Origin: JAFNGF01 sp964567045
Lineage (GTDB): Bacteria > Planctomycetota > Phycisphaerae > Sedimentisphaerales > Anaerobacaceae
Length of the DNA: 45,163 nt
Assembly (NCBI GenBank): GCA_964567045.1
Contig: CAZMLE010000028.1
Location: forward strand, 1 to 45,163
Direction: 5' to 3'
Position 1 is the stretch's first letter. Every line of letters begins with the position of its first letter. Under the pieces are notes generated by a model. The model was not told the origin of the DNA and did no database searches. It saw only the letters and a program-made list of their open reading frames with translations. The translations under genes were made by a program, and so were the position numbers. This document shows positions 7,384 to 15,114 of this stretch, piece by piece.

Positions 7384-8019
7384 ATGTTTACGCTGATAAA
7401 AAGAGAGATTGAAGACCACATAGCGTTTCTTCTCGGAGCCGCTATTGCCACAGCAATTCTTACAGTTTTGTTGATTTCAGCGGTATATGGGTATGATCAT
7501 CCCAAGGACATTCCCGTCTACGCGTCCGGGCTTTTAATGCCGGTTATAATCGTACTGGTAATTGGCCTGCCCGCTATGGGTGCCAGCCAGATGTATACCG
7601 ATAGAACCAGAAGGATCTCGGCATTTCTATCTGGGCTGCCGGTGACCCGCAGCCAGATACTTGTAGCCAGGATTGTCACGGGAGTTTTGGCGATTCTAAT
7701 AGTGCTTGTGCCTTTGACTATAACAGGGACAGTTCTGCGGAGTCTGCTTTTGCCGCCCATACCTATTTATCCGGGGCTTATTGCCGATATGTCTGTGACG
7801 GGATTTCTAATGGTTTTTGCCTGTTATTGCCTGGGCTTACAGACCGGCTGGACATCCAGCAAGCTCACGCCCACGCTGGGCGGTCTGGCTTTAACCTTTG
7901 TCCTTATTCCGCTGATTGTAGTCAAAGGTTTTGGGTCGCATACAACAGTCATACTTGTTCTGTTTATTATCGCGTCACTGGTACGTACCTGGCAGAAATT
8001 TAGGTCAGCACCTCTTTAG
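7384..8019 (+). CDS. ABC-2-type transporter permease
   Basis: The 211-residue integral membrane protein has about six hydrophobic segments (for example 'AIATAILTVLLISAVYGY', 'LLMPVIIVLVIGLPAMG', 'VLAILIVLVPLTITG', 'FLMVFACYCLGL'). A cytoplasmic loop with 'RTRRISAFLSGLPVTRSQILVARI' is characteristic of ABC-2 permeases that couple to the ATPase. A strong AGGAGG Shine-Dalgarno lies just before the ATG, and only 12 bases separate it from the ATPase stop. It should form a homodimer or pair with another subunit. The zinc-ribbon membrane protein that follows may be a partner. Confidence 0.85.
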   Translation: MFTLIKREIEDHIAFLLGAAIATAILTVLLISAVYGYDHPKDIPVYASGLLMPVIIVLVIGLPAMGASQMYTDRTRRISAFLSGLPVTRSQILVARIVTGVLAILIVLVPLTITGTVLRSLLLPPIPIYPGLIADMSVTGFLMVFACYCLGLQTGWTSSKLTPTLGGLALTFVLIPLIVVKGFGSHTTVILVLFIIASLVRTWQKFRSAPL

Positions 8020-8029
8020 GAATCTGATT

Positions 8030-9670
8030 ATGAAATCTGTCATAAATAACGGTGTCAAAATCATCGCCACTGGATTTATTGTGCTGGTATTATTGTCACT
8101 ACCGTTATTCTGGGCTATCTGGTTGTGCAAGGGCATCCTCGGTGACTGGATGCCTTTGGATTACAGAGAGGTGCAAATCGCACCATCCGGATTGGTTCCG
8201 CCTGAGCTCGAGAACGACCCCAACGTGGTTCAGCACTCCCATATTGAAGCATGGATGGGGGCTGGAGCGCGTTTTTGCCTTGGGGTGGTGGATTATTTCC
8301 AAGCAAGAAGACCGGAAGTAGGGCGCTCAAATATTTATTACTACAACAAGAAAGATGACGCCTGGCTGTATTTTGATGAAAGGATTGGCCAAATCGTGTG
8401 TCACTATATGGCAGAAGAAAGGATGCCCGACAAAACTGTATTGCCAAAGAAGGTACAACTCTACGCCGGTCCAGAAGGAACTTCAGAATCCCCTGACAAA
8501 ACCCTCGGACGATTCATCTATCCAATTGTAGATGCAAGAGCGACACCGCGGCGCGCCTTGTTAACTGTGTACGACAAAAAGCTACGCCGCTTTTTCACGA
8601 TTAACTTCAAGAAAAGAACAGTAACCAAAGGCCCTGAACTTGGCAAAGGTGACTTTCACAAGCCGGTACAAATCGGCTTATTGTGGAAAAATGCATCTTT
8701 TTTACGCTTACATTGGTATGCTCCCCAAGTTAAGGTAGCGGAAGAAGAGGAAAAGAAGAGATATATGGCACCAAGCGAGTTCAAATCAATCGTAGAAAGA
8801 AACTACACCGAGGATGCGGGCCAGTATCTGCTTGTCCTTGACGAAACCGGCCGGATTGACCTGGTTGACAGAGAAACGCTGGAATTTGCAGGAACTGCCG
8901 GCCGTCTACCCGACCCACAGGTGCTGTTCGGCCCGGCGAAATCGGCAACACCAAAAGACCTGTTAGGCTACGAGGTTTTGCCTCTGGCCCTTACAACAGA
9001 TAATAAGTACCGAGGAGTGTTTGTGCCCGCGGTTTCTCGCGAGGGAACGAGCTTGGCTCTCGCGGTCTTCGACGAAAGGGGAAGACTGCTCGACCAGGAA
9101 TATTCTAAATTCAACAAATATAGAGGCCCGCAGAGAATAGATGTGCCTTCCAGCAAAGCGGCTCTTTTTGAAGCCCCGTGGGCACCTATGCTGACCGTAG
9201 CCAAATTCCTGACTGAAAACCTTCATCCGCCAGTTTTGTCGCTTGTTTCTTACTTCACCGCTTACAGTTTTGAAGCCGGTGCCGGACACAGGGCGCTATT
9301 TCTCCTGCCAAATTCATTTATCGCGATGGAAGGCCGGGACACAAGCGGGTTTTTCGGTACCCGGTTTGCGTTTGCCGTATTGCTCATATTGCCTTCGCTC
9401 ATCCTGTCCATATTCCTTGCCTGGCGGGTTGAAAAAGATGCTATTCTATTTGGTCTCTCCGAAAACGCGAGACTCTGCTGGATGATCGGTACGATTGCTT
9501 TTGGCCTGGTCGCTTATATCACCTACAGATTAACCCGGCCAAAAGAAACGTTAGTAACTTGTGTTAATTGCGGCAGATTGAGAAGACCAGATATGGATAG
9601 ATGTCACCGCTGCGGCAGTAAATGGCACGTGCCGGAACTTACGCCGCCAGCATGGCGAGTTGTCGACTAA
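8030..9670 (+). CDS. large membrane protein with C-terminal zinc ribbon, ABC-operon partner
   Basis: The product (546 residues) has an N-terminal transmembrane segment ('IIATGFIVLVLLSLPLFWAIW') and a long polar domain of about 400 residues that is probably extracytoplasmic. Two C-terminal transmembrane segments ('FAVLLILPSLILSIFLAW' and 'WMIGTIAFGLVAYITY') follow, and the tail is a Cys4 zinc ribbon (CVNCGRLRRPDMDRCHRCGS). The ATG at 8030 with AGGAA upstream is preferred to an earlier in-frame start, which would overlap the permease gene. I do not recognise a family for the large domain. By position it should be an accessory of the ABC exporter. Its stop overlaps the convergent gene's stop by four bases. 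Confidence 0.8.
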   Translation: MKSVINNGVKIIATGFIVLVLLSLPLFWAIWLCKGILGDWMPLDYREVQIAPSGLVPPELENDPNVVQHSHIEAWMGAGARFCLGVVDYFQARRPEVGRSNIYYYNKKDDAWLYFDERIGQIVCHYMAEERMPDKTVLPKKVQLYAGPEGTSESPDKTLGRFIYPIVDARATPRRALLTVYDKKLRRFFTINFKKRTVTKGPELGKGDFHKPVQIGLLWKNASFLRLHWYAPQVKVAEEEEKKRYMAPSEFKSIVERNYTEDAGQYLLVLDETGRIDLVDRETLEFAGTAGRLPDPQVLFGPAKSATPKDLLGYEVLPLALTTDNKYRGVFVPAVSREGTSLALAVFDERGRLLDQEYSKFNKYRGPQRIDVPSSKAALFEAPWAPMLTVAKFLTENLHPPVLSLVSYFTAYSFEAGAGHRALFLLPNSFIAMEGRDTSGFFGTRFAFAVLLILPSLILSIFLAWRVEKDAILFGLSENARLCWMIGTIAFGLVAYITYRLTRPKETLVTCVNCGRLRRPDMDRCHRCGSKWHVPELTPPAWRVVD

Positions 9671-10479
9671 AAATACGACCGCAGACACTCGATGCTCTTA
9701 CGGGCGATGGTTTCCGGGTCCGGGTCGTATTTGAAGACCTCTACCGAAAGCCATTTGTTGTAGGCTATGTCCCTTATCGCTTCTGCGATGGGACCATAGT
9801 CCACATCGCCCATTCCGGGGCCGTAAAGATTTGGGTCGTTTACATGGAAATGGCCGATGTCTTCAGCTCGCACCGAACGGATGATTTCGGGCACGGATTT
9901 AGATTCCGAGCACATAGCCTTGACATCGAGATGCAGCTTAAAACTCGGGTGATTGATTTGCCGGACCATCCGGATGCCTTCTGCGACCGTGTTAATAAAA
10001 TCGGTCTCCGTGGGGGACAACGGCTCAATACATAAAGTCACGCCCAGCCTGGCTGCCTTCTCCAGAACGGCGGAAAATAATTCGACCGCTCTTTTCCACG
10101 CATCCTGCGAGGTTTGCCCAGCCGAAATGTTTCTCTGCTTTGGCGAGCCAATTACCATAATTTTGCCGCCCAGGTCGCTACACAAATCAACCAGGCAGGA
10201 TAAATAATCTCTGGTTTTGCGCCAGACCGCGTCATCGGGCGTGGTGATATGTAGGCCGGTCGGCCCGACAAAGAGCCAGTGCAAACCGACAACCTCCAGG
10301 CCATGACCAGTGACCGTTTGCCGGACTTCTTTTCGCACCTTAGGTGTGACATCTTTCGCCGAGGCCGACAGAGTAAATGGGGCTATTTCGATGCCGTGAT
10401 AACCCAACCGGCCGGCGACCGAGCAAACCTCAGCCACCGGCCGATCCCCAAACATTTCATTGCACAGAGCAAACTTCAT
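9667..10479 (-). CDS. sugar phosphate isomerase/epimerase-like TIM barrel
   Basis: The 270-residue protein belongs to the xylose-isomerase-like/AP-endonuclease-2 TIM-barrel superfamily. Metal-ligand candidates are Glu152 ('CIEPLSP'), Asp185 ('HLDVKAM'), His212 ('GHFHVND') and Glu247 ('LSVEVF'), the arrangement seen in ketose 3-epimerases and hydroxypyruvate isomerases. It has no signal peptide and is probably cytosolic. The ATG at 10479 overlaps the stop of the Gfo/Idh gene (TAATG), so the two are translationally coupled and probably act on the same sugar. The substrate is unknown. Confidence 0.87.
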   Translation of the reverse strand: MKFALCNEMFGDRPVAEVCSVAGRLGYHGIEIAPFTLSASAKDVTPKVRKEVRQTVTGHGLEVVGLHWLFVGPTGLHITTPDDAVWRKTRDYLSCLVDLCSDLGGKIMVIGSPKQRNISAGQTSQDAWKRAVELFSAVLEKAARLGVTLCIEPLSPTETDFINTVAEGIRMVRQINHPSFKLHLDVKAMCSESKSVPEIIRSVRAEDIGHFHVNDPNLYGPGMGDVDYGPIAEAIRDIAYNKWLSVEVFKYDPDPETIARKSIECLRSYF

Positions 10480-11948
10480 TATACTTTGTCCGGGACAACA
10501 AAGGGTTCGCGGTAGTTGCGCTTCAGATACATGTTCGCCCAGTCGCTGCATTCGCCAACGAATTTCTCCTGCTCCGGGTCCATCGTCAGCATGGGACCCA
10601 TGGTGATCAGCTCTTTCTCCAGGTCGACCTCGTTAACCTTGAGATGCTCGATCATCCTGTCGAACGAGTCCATCAGGTACTCGTTGTCGATGGTGCTCCT
10701 GGCCTCGCTGACCGACATCTTCTTGCCCAGACGGTAGGAGATATTGCCCATGTGACACAGTGCGCTGGAGAAGTGCCCCTTCTCAATGTCCGCGTTGAGA
10801 TCGCTGACCTTGCGACTGCGAACGGCGTCAATGAAGTTCTGATGGTGTCTCTCGCCGCCGCCGCCAGCAAACTGCTTGTCGGTTCTCTTGCCGTTGTTTT
10901 CCCAGACATAGCCGCCGCCGTCACCTGCGGCCCAATAGCCGTTTTCACATTGCACGACGACTCCGATATTGGTACCGGTGCGACGCCAGACGTCCATCGC
11001 CTTGTCGCCCTTTTTCCGCGCCAGACCACGGACCTCGAAGATCAGCGGGGCTGGCTTGTAATCGAGGAACACGATCTGTGTGTTGGCCGTCTCGCCGGCA
11101 TCGTTCACTCTGAATCTGCCGCCGAAGCTCATCACGCGCGGCGCCAGTTTCGGATCACCCAGCGCCCAACGGCCAAGGTCCATCTCGTGAATGCCCTGGT
11201 TGCCGAGGTCACCGTTGCCGGTGTTCCAGACCCAATGCCATTTGTAATGCAGGTCCTTGCGACGCAGCGGCTCCATGTCGGCCGGCCCGCACCACAGGTT
11301 ATAGTCCACGCTCGGCGGCACCGGATTTGGTCCGTTGGTCCCCTCCACAAACCCATTGGTGCCTTCATAGCGCGCCTTATAGCACAGAGAGCGAACCCAC
11401 TTGATAGCGCCAAGGTTCCCCTGACGCATCCACTCATACGCGGCCGGATGGGCCTCGGACGAGCGTTTCTGCGTGCCGGTTTGCACGATGCGGTTATACT
11501 TGCGAGCCGCCTCGACGGCTTTTCGCCCTTCCCAGATGTTGTGCGAGACCGGCTTTTCGATATAAACGTCTTTGCCCGCCTGGCACGCCCAGACAGTCAC
11601 CAGCGCATGCCAGTAGTTAGGCGTAGCAGATGTGATTGCATCAATGTTCTTATCTTCCAGCAGCTTGCGAACATCGGAGTATCCGTCAACTTTGGCATTG
11701 TTCTTCTTTAAGTAATCCACATTACTCTGCATGTGCCTACTGTCAGCGTCACAAACTGCAACGATCCGGACACCAGGCAGCTTTTCGAAAATCTTGACGT
11801 GATTACTGCCCTGGTCTCCAACGCCCACGACCGCTAAACGAATGTCATTGTTGGCGCCTCGCACCCGCGCATAGGGCGCCGCCAATGTCATTGCGACCCC
11901 GGCAGCAGCTGCAGTCTTTAGGAAATCTCGACGAGTTAATTGGCTCAT
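10479..11948 (-). CDS. Tat-exported Gfo/Idh/MocA-family oxidoreductase
   Basis: The 489-residue NAD(P)-dependent sugar dehydrogenase-like protein begins with a Tat signal (TRRDFLK at residues 5-11 and a hydrophobic 'AAAAGVAMTLAAPYA'), so the folded, cofactor-bound enzyme is likely exported. The Rossmann motif is at 'VVGVGDQG' (40-47) and the family EKP motif at 131-133. The C-terminal half has the alpha/beta Gfo domain, with 'GNGDLGNQGIHEMDLGRWAL'. Tat-exported Gfo/Idh/MocA proteins are strikingly expanded in Planctomycetota. The gene is coupled to the downstream TIM barrel and follows the TIM/DUF6807 fusion gene by 67 bases. Confidence 0.93.
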   Translation of the reverse strand: MSQLTRRDFLKTAAAAGVAMTLAAPYARVRGANNDIRLAVVGVGDQGSNHVKIFEKLPGVRIVAVCDADSRHMQSNVDYLKKNNAKVDGYSDVRKLLEDKNIDAITSATPNYWHALVTVWACQAGKDVYIEKPVSHNIWEGRKAVEAARKYNRIVQTGTQKRSSEAHPAAYEWMRQGNLGAIKWVRSLCYKARYEGTNGFVEGTNGPNPVPPSVDYNLWCGPADMEPLRRKDLHYKWHWVWNTGNGDLGNQGIHEMDLGRWALGDPKLAPRVMSFGGRFRVNDAGETANTQIVFLDYKPAPLIFEVRGLARKKGDKAMDVWRRTGTNIGVVVQCENGYWAAGDGGGYVWENNGKRTDKQFAGGGGERHHQNFIDAVRSRKVSDLNADIEKGHFSSALCHMGNISYRLGKKMSVSEARSTIDNEYLMDSFDRMIEHLKVNEVDLEKELITMGPMLTMDPEQEKFVGECSDWANMYLKRNYREPFVVPDKV

Positions 11949-12015
11949 AACAATTCCTTTCCCTTAAATCTTACGACGATTGCGTCCAGGCTGTCCCCGG
12001 ACTCAATTTTTGCCA

Positions 12016-13809
12016 CTATTTTGTTGCCGCATATTCACGATAGAATTCCGCCACTTTAGCCTGTTTCTCATCTGCCTTATGAAAATAAAACCGGTAGCGG
12101 AAAGTTACGCTATCACCGGCTTTGACAGTCAAATTACCGGTCCCGGCGGGCTTTTTTTCAAAATCGTGCACGCCAAACGGATTGGCGGCAAAAAGCCCGT
12201 AAGTACGCACGTGCCACCACGTGGGATGCCTTGGATTCTGCGGATGGTCAAAAATAGCCACGCCCACCACCTGGCCATCCAATGGCCCATAGTAATCGCA
12301 CCAGGCCGCACGTTTGCCCCAGGCATCTTCGTCGCGGTGACCTTCACTGTCAACGATATGTCCCTTGCCTACTTTGTCGGCTTGCATTGTCGCTGCCACA
12401 CGGATCGCCATCGAGCCTTCCTTCGTGTCGCCAAAGACAACATCGCCGTGCGAGGCATGAACAGTAATCTCAAAGTCCATCATTCGACAATCGGGGCGGC
12501 TGTAAAATTTGTAGGTGCGACTGTCGGTGCAGACGATTTGGCCGCTCGATGCCACCCATTTGTTTTGTGATTTAATGACGCCGACCTGCGAACCGGAAGT
12601 GAGCTCCAGAAATTTGTCATGCACTATCTTGTCCTTGCCCCCCTGCCAAAAATCGAGCCCATTGACCGCCCCGTGAGTAAACCATAACGAACGATGATGG
12701 GGATGGTCTCGCGGCTCGTTTTCGGCCTCTTTCATCGGCCAATGCCGGGTAACGTTGACTGCCGTAGGCCCGATGACCGGATAAAAATATGGGAACGGAG
12801 TATCTTTGAAATTGTATTCGGTAAAAAGCTGGCCGTTAATCTCGACCTTAACTTTATCAGGCAGTTCAGTGACTTTTACGCCGCCGCCGGCTACGGGCCG
12901 GCTGGAAGCCGCGCCCTGCGCCTTCGCGGCCATCTGCTGCCACAGCTCACGCTGCCGCACCAGTGCTTTAACGCGGTCGGCTGGATCGGTACGAGCTTCA
13001 AGAAGAATCCAGCCGCTGTAGTTCATTGCCGCAAATAAGTTCATCAACTCCTGGTAAGGGTAGTCACCGACATTAAGCTCGCGAATATGGGCGGTATCGC
13101 CGAACCGGTCATTGACCAGATTGAAGTTATACTCCAGTCCCTGGCCTTCGAGGTCCTGCGAATTGCAGTTCCAGCACACGCCGACGTTTGGATGCTCGGC
13201 CACGTCCATAATCGCCTTTATAATCGGCAGCGGCGAGCAGCTTCCGTGAACCTCCAGCCGAATCGGCTGACCGTATTCGGCGCCGAATCGCCCCAGCTCA
13301 TTAAGTGACTTGCCGATTTGCTCGATGGTCTTTTCCTTCGGCACGCCGGCAGGCAGGTCGTTCGGCTTAACCTTTACGCCCAGGCCGCCAACATCGTGGC
13401 TGAGCTTGATATACTGCTTTGCCCCTTCGATGTCCGCCTTGAGCTTTGCCGGGTCGGGGTAGTGAAACGCAAAATTGGTTCCCAAGCCCACCAGCGTAAC
13501 GGCACTATCGGCAAAACGTTTCTTCACTTCGCGCCTCTGCGAGTCGCTAAGGTTGGCTTCGACCTTATGCGCATGCTCTGTCCGCAGTTCCACGCCGAGC
13601 ACTTTTGTCTTTTCGCAGTTGGCAATTAGCGTAGGCAGGTCCCAATCCCGGCCCCACTGGTAAGTCACAAGCCCGAACTTCATTTTCGAGCCAGGCCCCT
13701 CAGCAGCTAACAGCAGCGTTTTGCCTAACGGCCGGCCCACCAAAGCAGCGGCACCGACGCATATTGAGCGTTTCAGAAAATCACGGCGTGCGTTCACCAG
13801 CATACTCAT
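12016..13809 (-). CDS. Tat-exported fusion: isomerase-like TIM barrel + DUF6807 (PmoA-like) domain
   Basis: The 597-residue protein starts with a Tat signal (ARRDFLKRS at residues 7-15). Residues about 43-300 form a sugar-phosphate-isomerase-like TIM barrel ('KFGLVTYQWG', 'IRLEVHGSCSP', 'GVCWNCNSQDL', 'IRELNVGDYPY'). A Gly/Ala-rich linker near 298-310 leads to a DUF6807 domain (often labelled PmoA family) from about 311 to the end, with 'DHPHHRSLWFTHG' at 368-380. The two domains are usually separate proteins. Their fusion suggests sequential steps on one carbohydrate. The ATG at 13809 with AAGGAG upstream is chosen over an earlier ATG at 13863. The next gene on the strand is Gfo/Idh. Confidence 0.87.
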   Translation of the reverse strand: MSMLVNARRDFLKRSICVGAAALVGRPLGKTLLLAAEGPGSKMKFGLVTYQWGRDWDLPTLIANCEKTKVLGVELRTEHAHKVEANLSDSQRREVKKRFADSAVTLVGLGTNFAFHYPDPAKLKADIEGAKQYIKLSHDVGGLGVKVKPNDLPAGVPKEKTIEQIGKSLNELGRFGAEYGQPIRLEVHGSCSPLPIIKAIMDVAEHPNVGVCWNCNSQDLEGQGLEYNFNLVNDRFGDTAHIRELNVGDYPYQELMNLFAAMNYSGWILLEARTDPADRVKALVRQRELWQQMAAKAQGAASSRPVAGGGVKVTELPDKVKVEINGQLFTEYNFKDTPFPYFYPVIGPTAVNVTRHWPMKEAENEPRDHPHHRSLWFTHGAVNGLDFWQGGKDKIVHDKFLELTSGSQVGVIKSQNKWVASSGQIVCTDSRTYKFYSRPDCRMMDFEITVHASHGDVVFGDTKEGSMAIRVAATMQADKVGKGHIVDSEGHRDEDAWGKRAAWCDYYGPLDGQVVGVAIFDHPQNPRHPTWWHVRTYGLFAANPFGVHDFEKKPAGTGNLTVKAGDSVTFRYRFYFHKADEKQAKVAEFYREYAATK

Positions 13810-13823
13810 ACTTGGCTCCTTCA

Positions 13824-13858
13824 GTTGCAAGTAGTAACGAGCGAGTTTTAACTGCATT
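13824..13858. repeat. degenerate seven-base array before the fusion gene
   Basis: The units GTTGCAA, GTAGTAA, CGAGCGA, GTTTTAA and CTGCATT keep a seven-base period, with GTnnnAA shared by three. It is weaker than the other arrays. It ends 15 bases upstream of the start codon at 13809. Confidence 0.45.
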
Positions 13859-13920
13859 TTCAAGCGCGTTCACAGCCCGTGCAGCCCAATTTCCTCCAAT
13901 AAATCTTGGGATACATTTTT

Positions 13921-13962
13921 CAATTGTAAACTGAAAATTGTCAATTGTAAATTTACAATTTT
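13921..13962. repeat. seven-base array at the end of murG (CAATTGT)
   Basis: Six heptamers: CAATTGT, AAACTGA, AAATTGT, CAATTGT, AAATTTA and CAATTTT. An 18-base perfect palindrome (13943-13960, arms AATTGTAAA) is embedded. The murG stop codon lies within it. Confidence 0.85.
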
Positions 13963-15059
13963 ATCAGCCTCTCAGCAATTTTTGAACTGGCATCAAGTCG
14001 TGCAACTTTCTTGCAGGCATCAGCCATCTGCAGGCGTCTTTTTTCATCCCTCATCAACTTTTGCAATTCTGCCCACAGCCGGTTCGCTTGTTCTTTAGCA
14101 TCCGCCAAGTCATCAACTATAACTGCTGCTCCGGCCTCAACAAGTTTGCCGGCATTTAAGTACTGATGCCTGTCCCTATGGTACGGATAAGGCATACAGA
14201 TGCTCGGCACCGCTGCCGCGGCATATTCTGCCACGCTGACAGCACCGCTTCTGCCAACCACCAAATCCGCGGCAGCCAACAAGCTCGGCATATCATCAAA
14301 ATATCCCAGGATTTTGTGGGCAATCTTAGCCCCGCCGTACATCTGCTTGACTTTTTCGTAATGAGCATGTCCGGTTAGGTGGACTATCTGCCAATCATCG
14401 GCAAAGCTATCCAGCTTTTCCAGCAGCGAACAGACCGCCTCGTTGATATTCTCCGACCCGCTCGATGCGCCGGTTATAAGCAGAGTCTTCTTATTCTGGT
14501 CAAAACCTATCTGTTTTATCGCCTGCTCGGGGCGAGGATTTTCAAACCCGCTTCGCAGGGGGCAGCCAACGACGTGGATTTTCGCCTTGCTTGCGGCAAA
14601 ATACTGCTGCGTGTCGGCAAACTGCACAAAAATCTCGTCTGCCCAGCGCGCTATCATTCTATTTGCCCTGCCCGGCACAATATCTACATTCAAAAGTGCA
14701 ACAGACACATCCAGCTTCTGTGCTGCTCGACAGACCGGCGCCGCGACAAAACCGCCGACGCCGACAACTATAGGGTTGTCACTTGCCGCAATGATCTTTT
14801 TTGCGAGCCTGTAACTTTTTGAAAACCAAATGCAAAACTGGACCAGTCTGCCCGGGCGGAGCGAAAAACCCTTCGCCGGCAATGTAGTATATTCAAATCC
14901 GGCCTTGGCAAGTATCTGTGCGTCGATGCTGCGGGTGCTACAGAGAAAATGTATCTTGGCCGTCGGCTCCAGTGCAGCTATCTTCTCTGCCACCGCGACC
15001 GCAGGGTAAATATGTCCCCCTGTTCCCCCGCCGGCAAAGAAAAAGGTGCGTGCGTTCAC
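13953..15059 (-). CDS. murG: UDP-GlcNAc:lipid I GlcNAc transferase MurG
   Basis: MurG adds GlcNAc to lipid I to form lipid II on the inner face of the cytoplasmic membrane. The GT-B N-domain glycine loop GGGTGGH is at residues 10-16, and 'VVGVGGFVAAPV' and the C-domain 'VGRSGAVSVAEYAAAAVPSI' are typical. The GTG at 15059 (368 residues) is preferred to an upstream start at 15176. It has GAGG at good spacing and puts the glycine loop at the usual distance from the start, whereas the earlier start would overlap the GH28 gene. The gene is separated from ftsW by a GH28 hydrolase gene, which breaks the usual division-and-cell-wall order. The stop lies in a heptamer array. Confidence 0.95.
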   Translation of the reverse strand: MNARTFFFAGGGTGGHIYPAVAVAEKIAALEPTAKIHFLCSTRSIDAQILAKAGFEYTTLPAKGFSLRPGRLVQFCIWFSKSYRLAKKIIAASDNPIVVGVGGFVAAPVCRAAQKLDVSVALLNVDIVPGRANRMIARWADEIFVQFADTQQYFAASKAKIHVVGCPLRSGFENPRPEQAIKQIGFDQNKKTLLITGASSGSENINEAVCSLLEKLDSFADDWQIVHLTGHAHYEKVKQMYGGAKIAHKILGYFDDMPSLLAAADLVVGRSGAVSVAEYAAAAVPSICMPYPYHRDRHQYLNAGKLVEAGAAVIVDDLADAKEQANRLWAELQKLMRDEKRRLQMADACKKVARLDASSKIAERLIKL

Positions 15060-15114
15060 CAGATAGCCTCGCCGCCAGTTTGCTTCTAATCGCCGCTCTA
15101 ACAATCTGCCGTAC

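Noticed and set aside
10377..11711. Long plus-strand frame of 444 codons
   Set aside because: It is the antisense shadow of the Gfo/Idh gene, which has strong motifs and a Tat signal.
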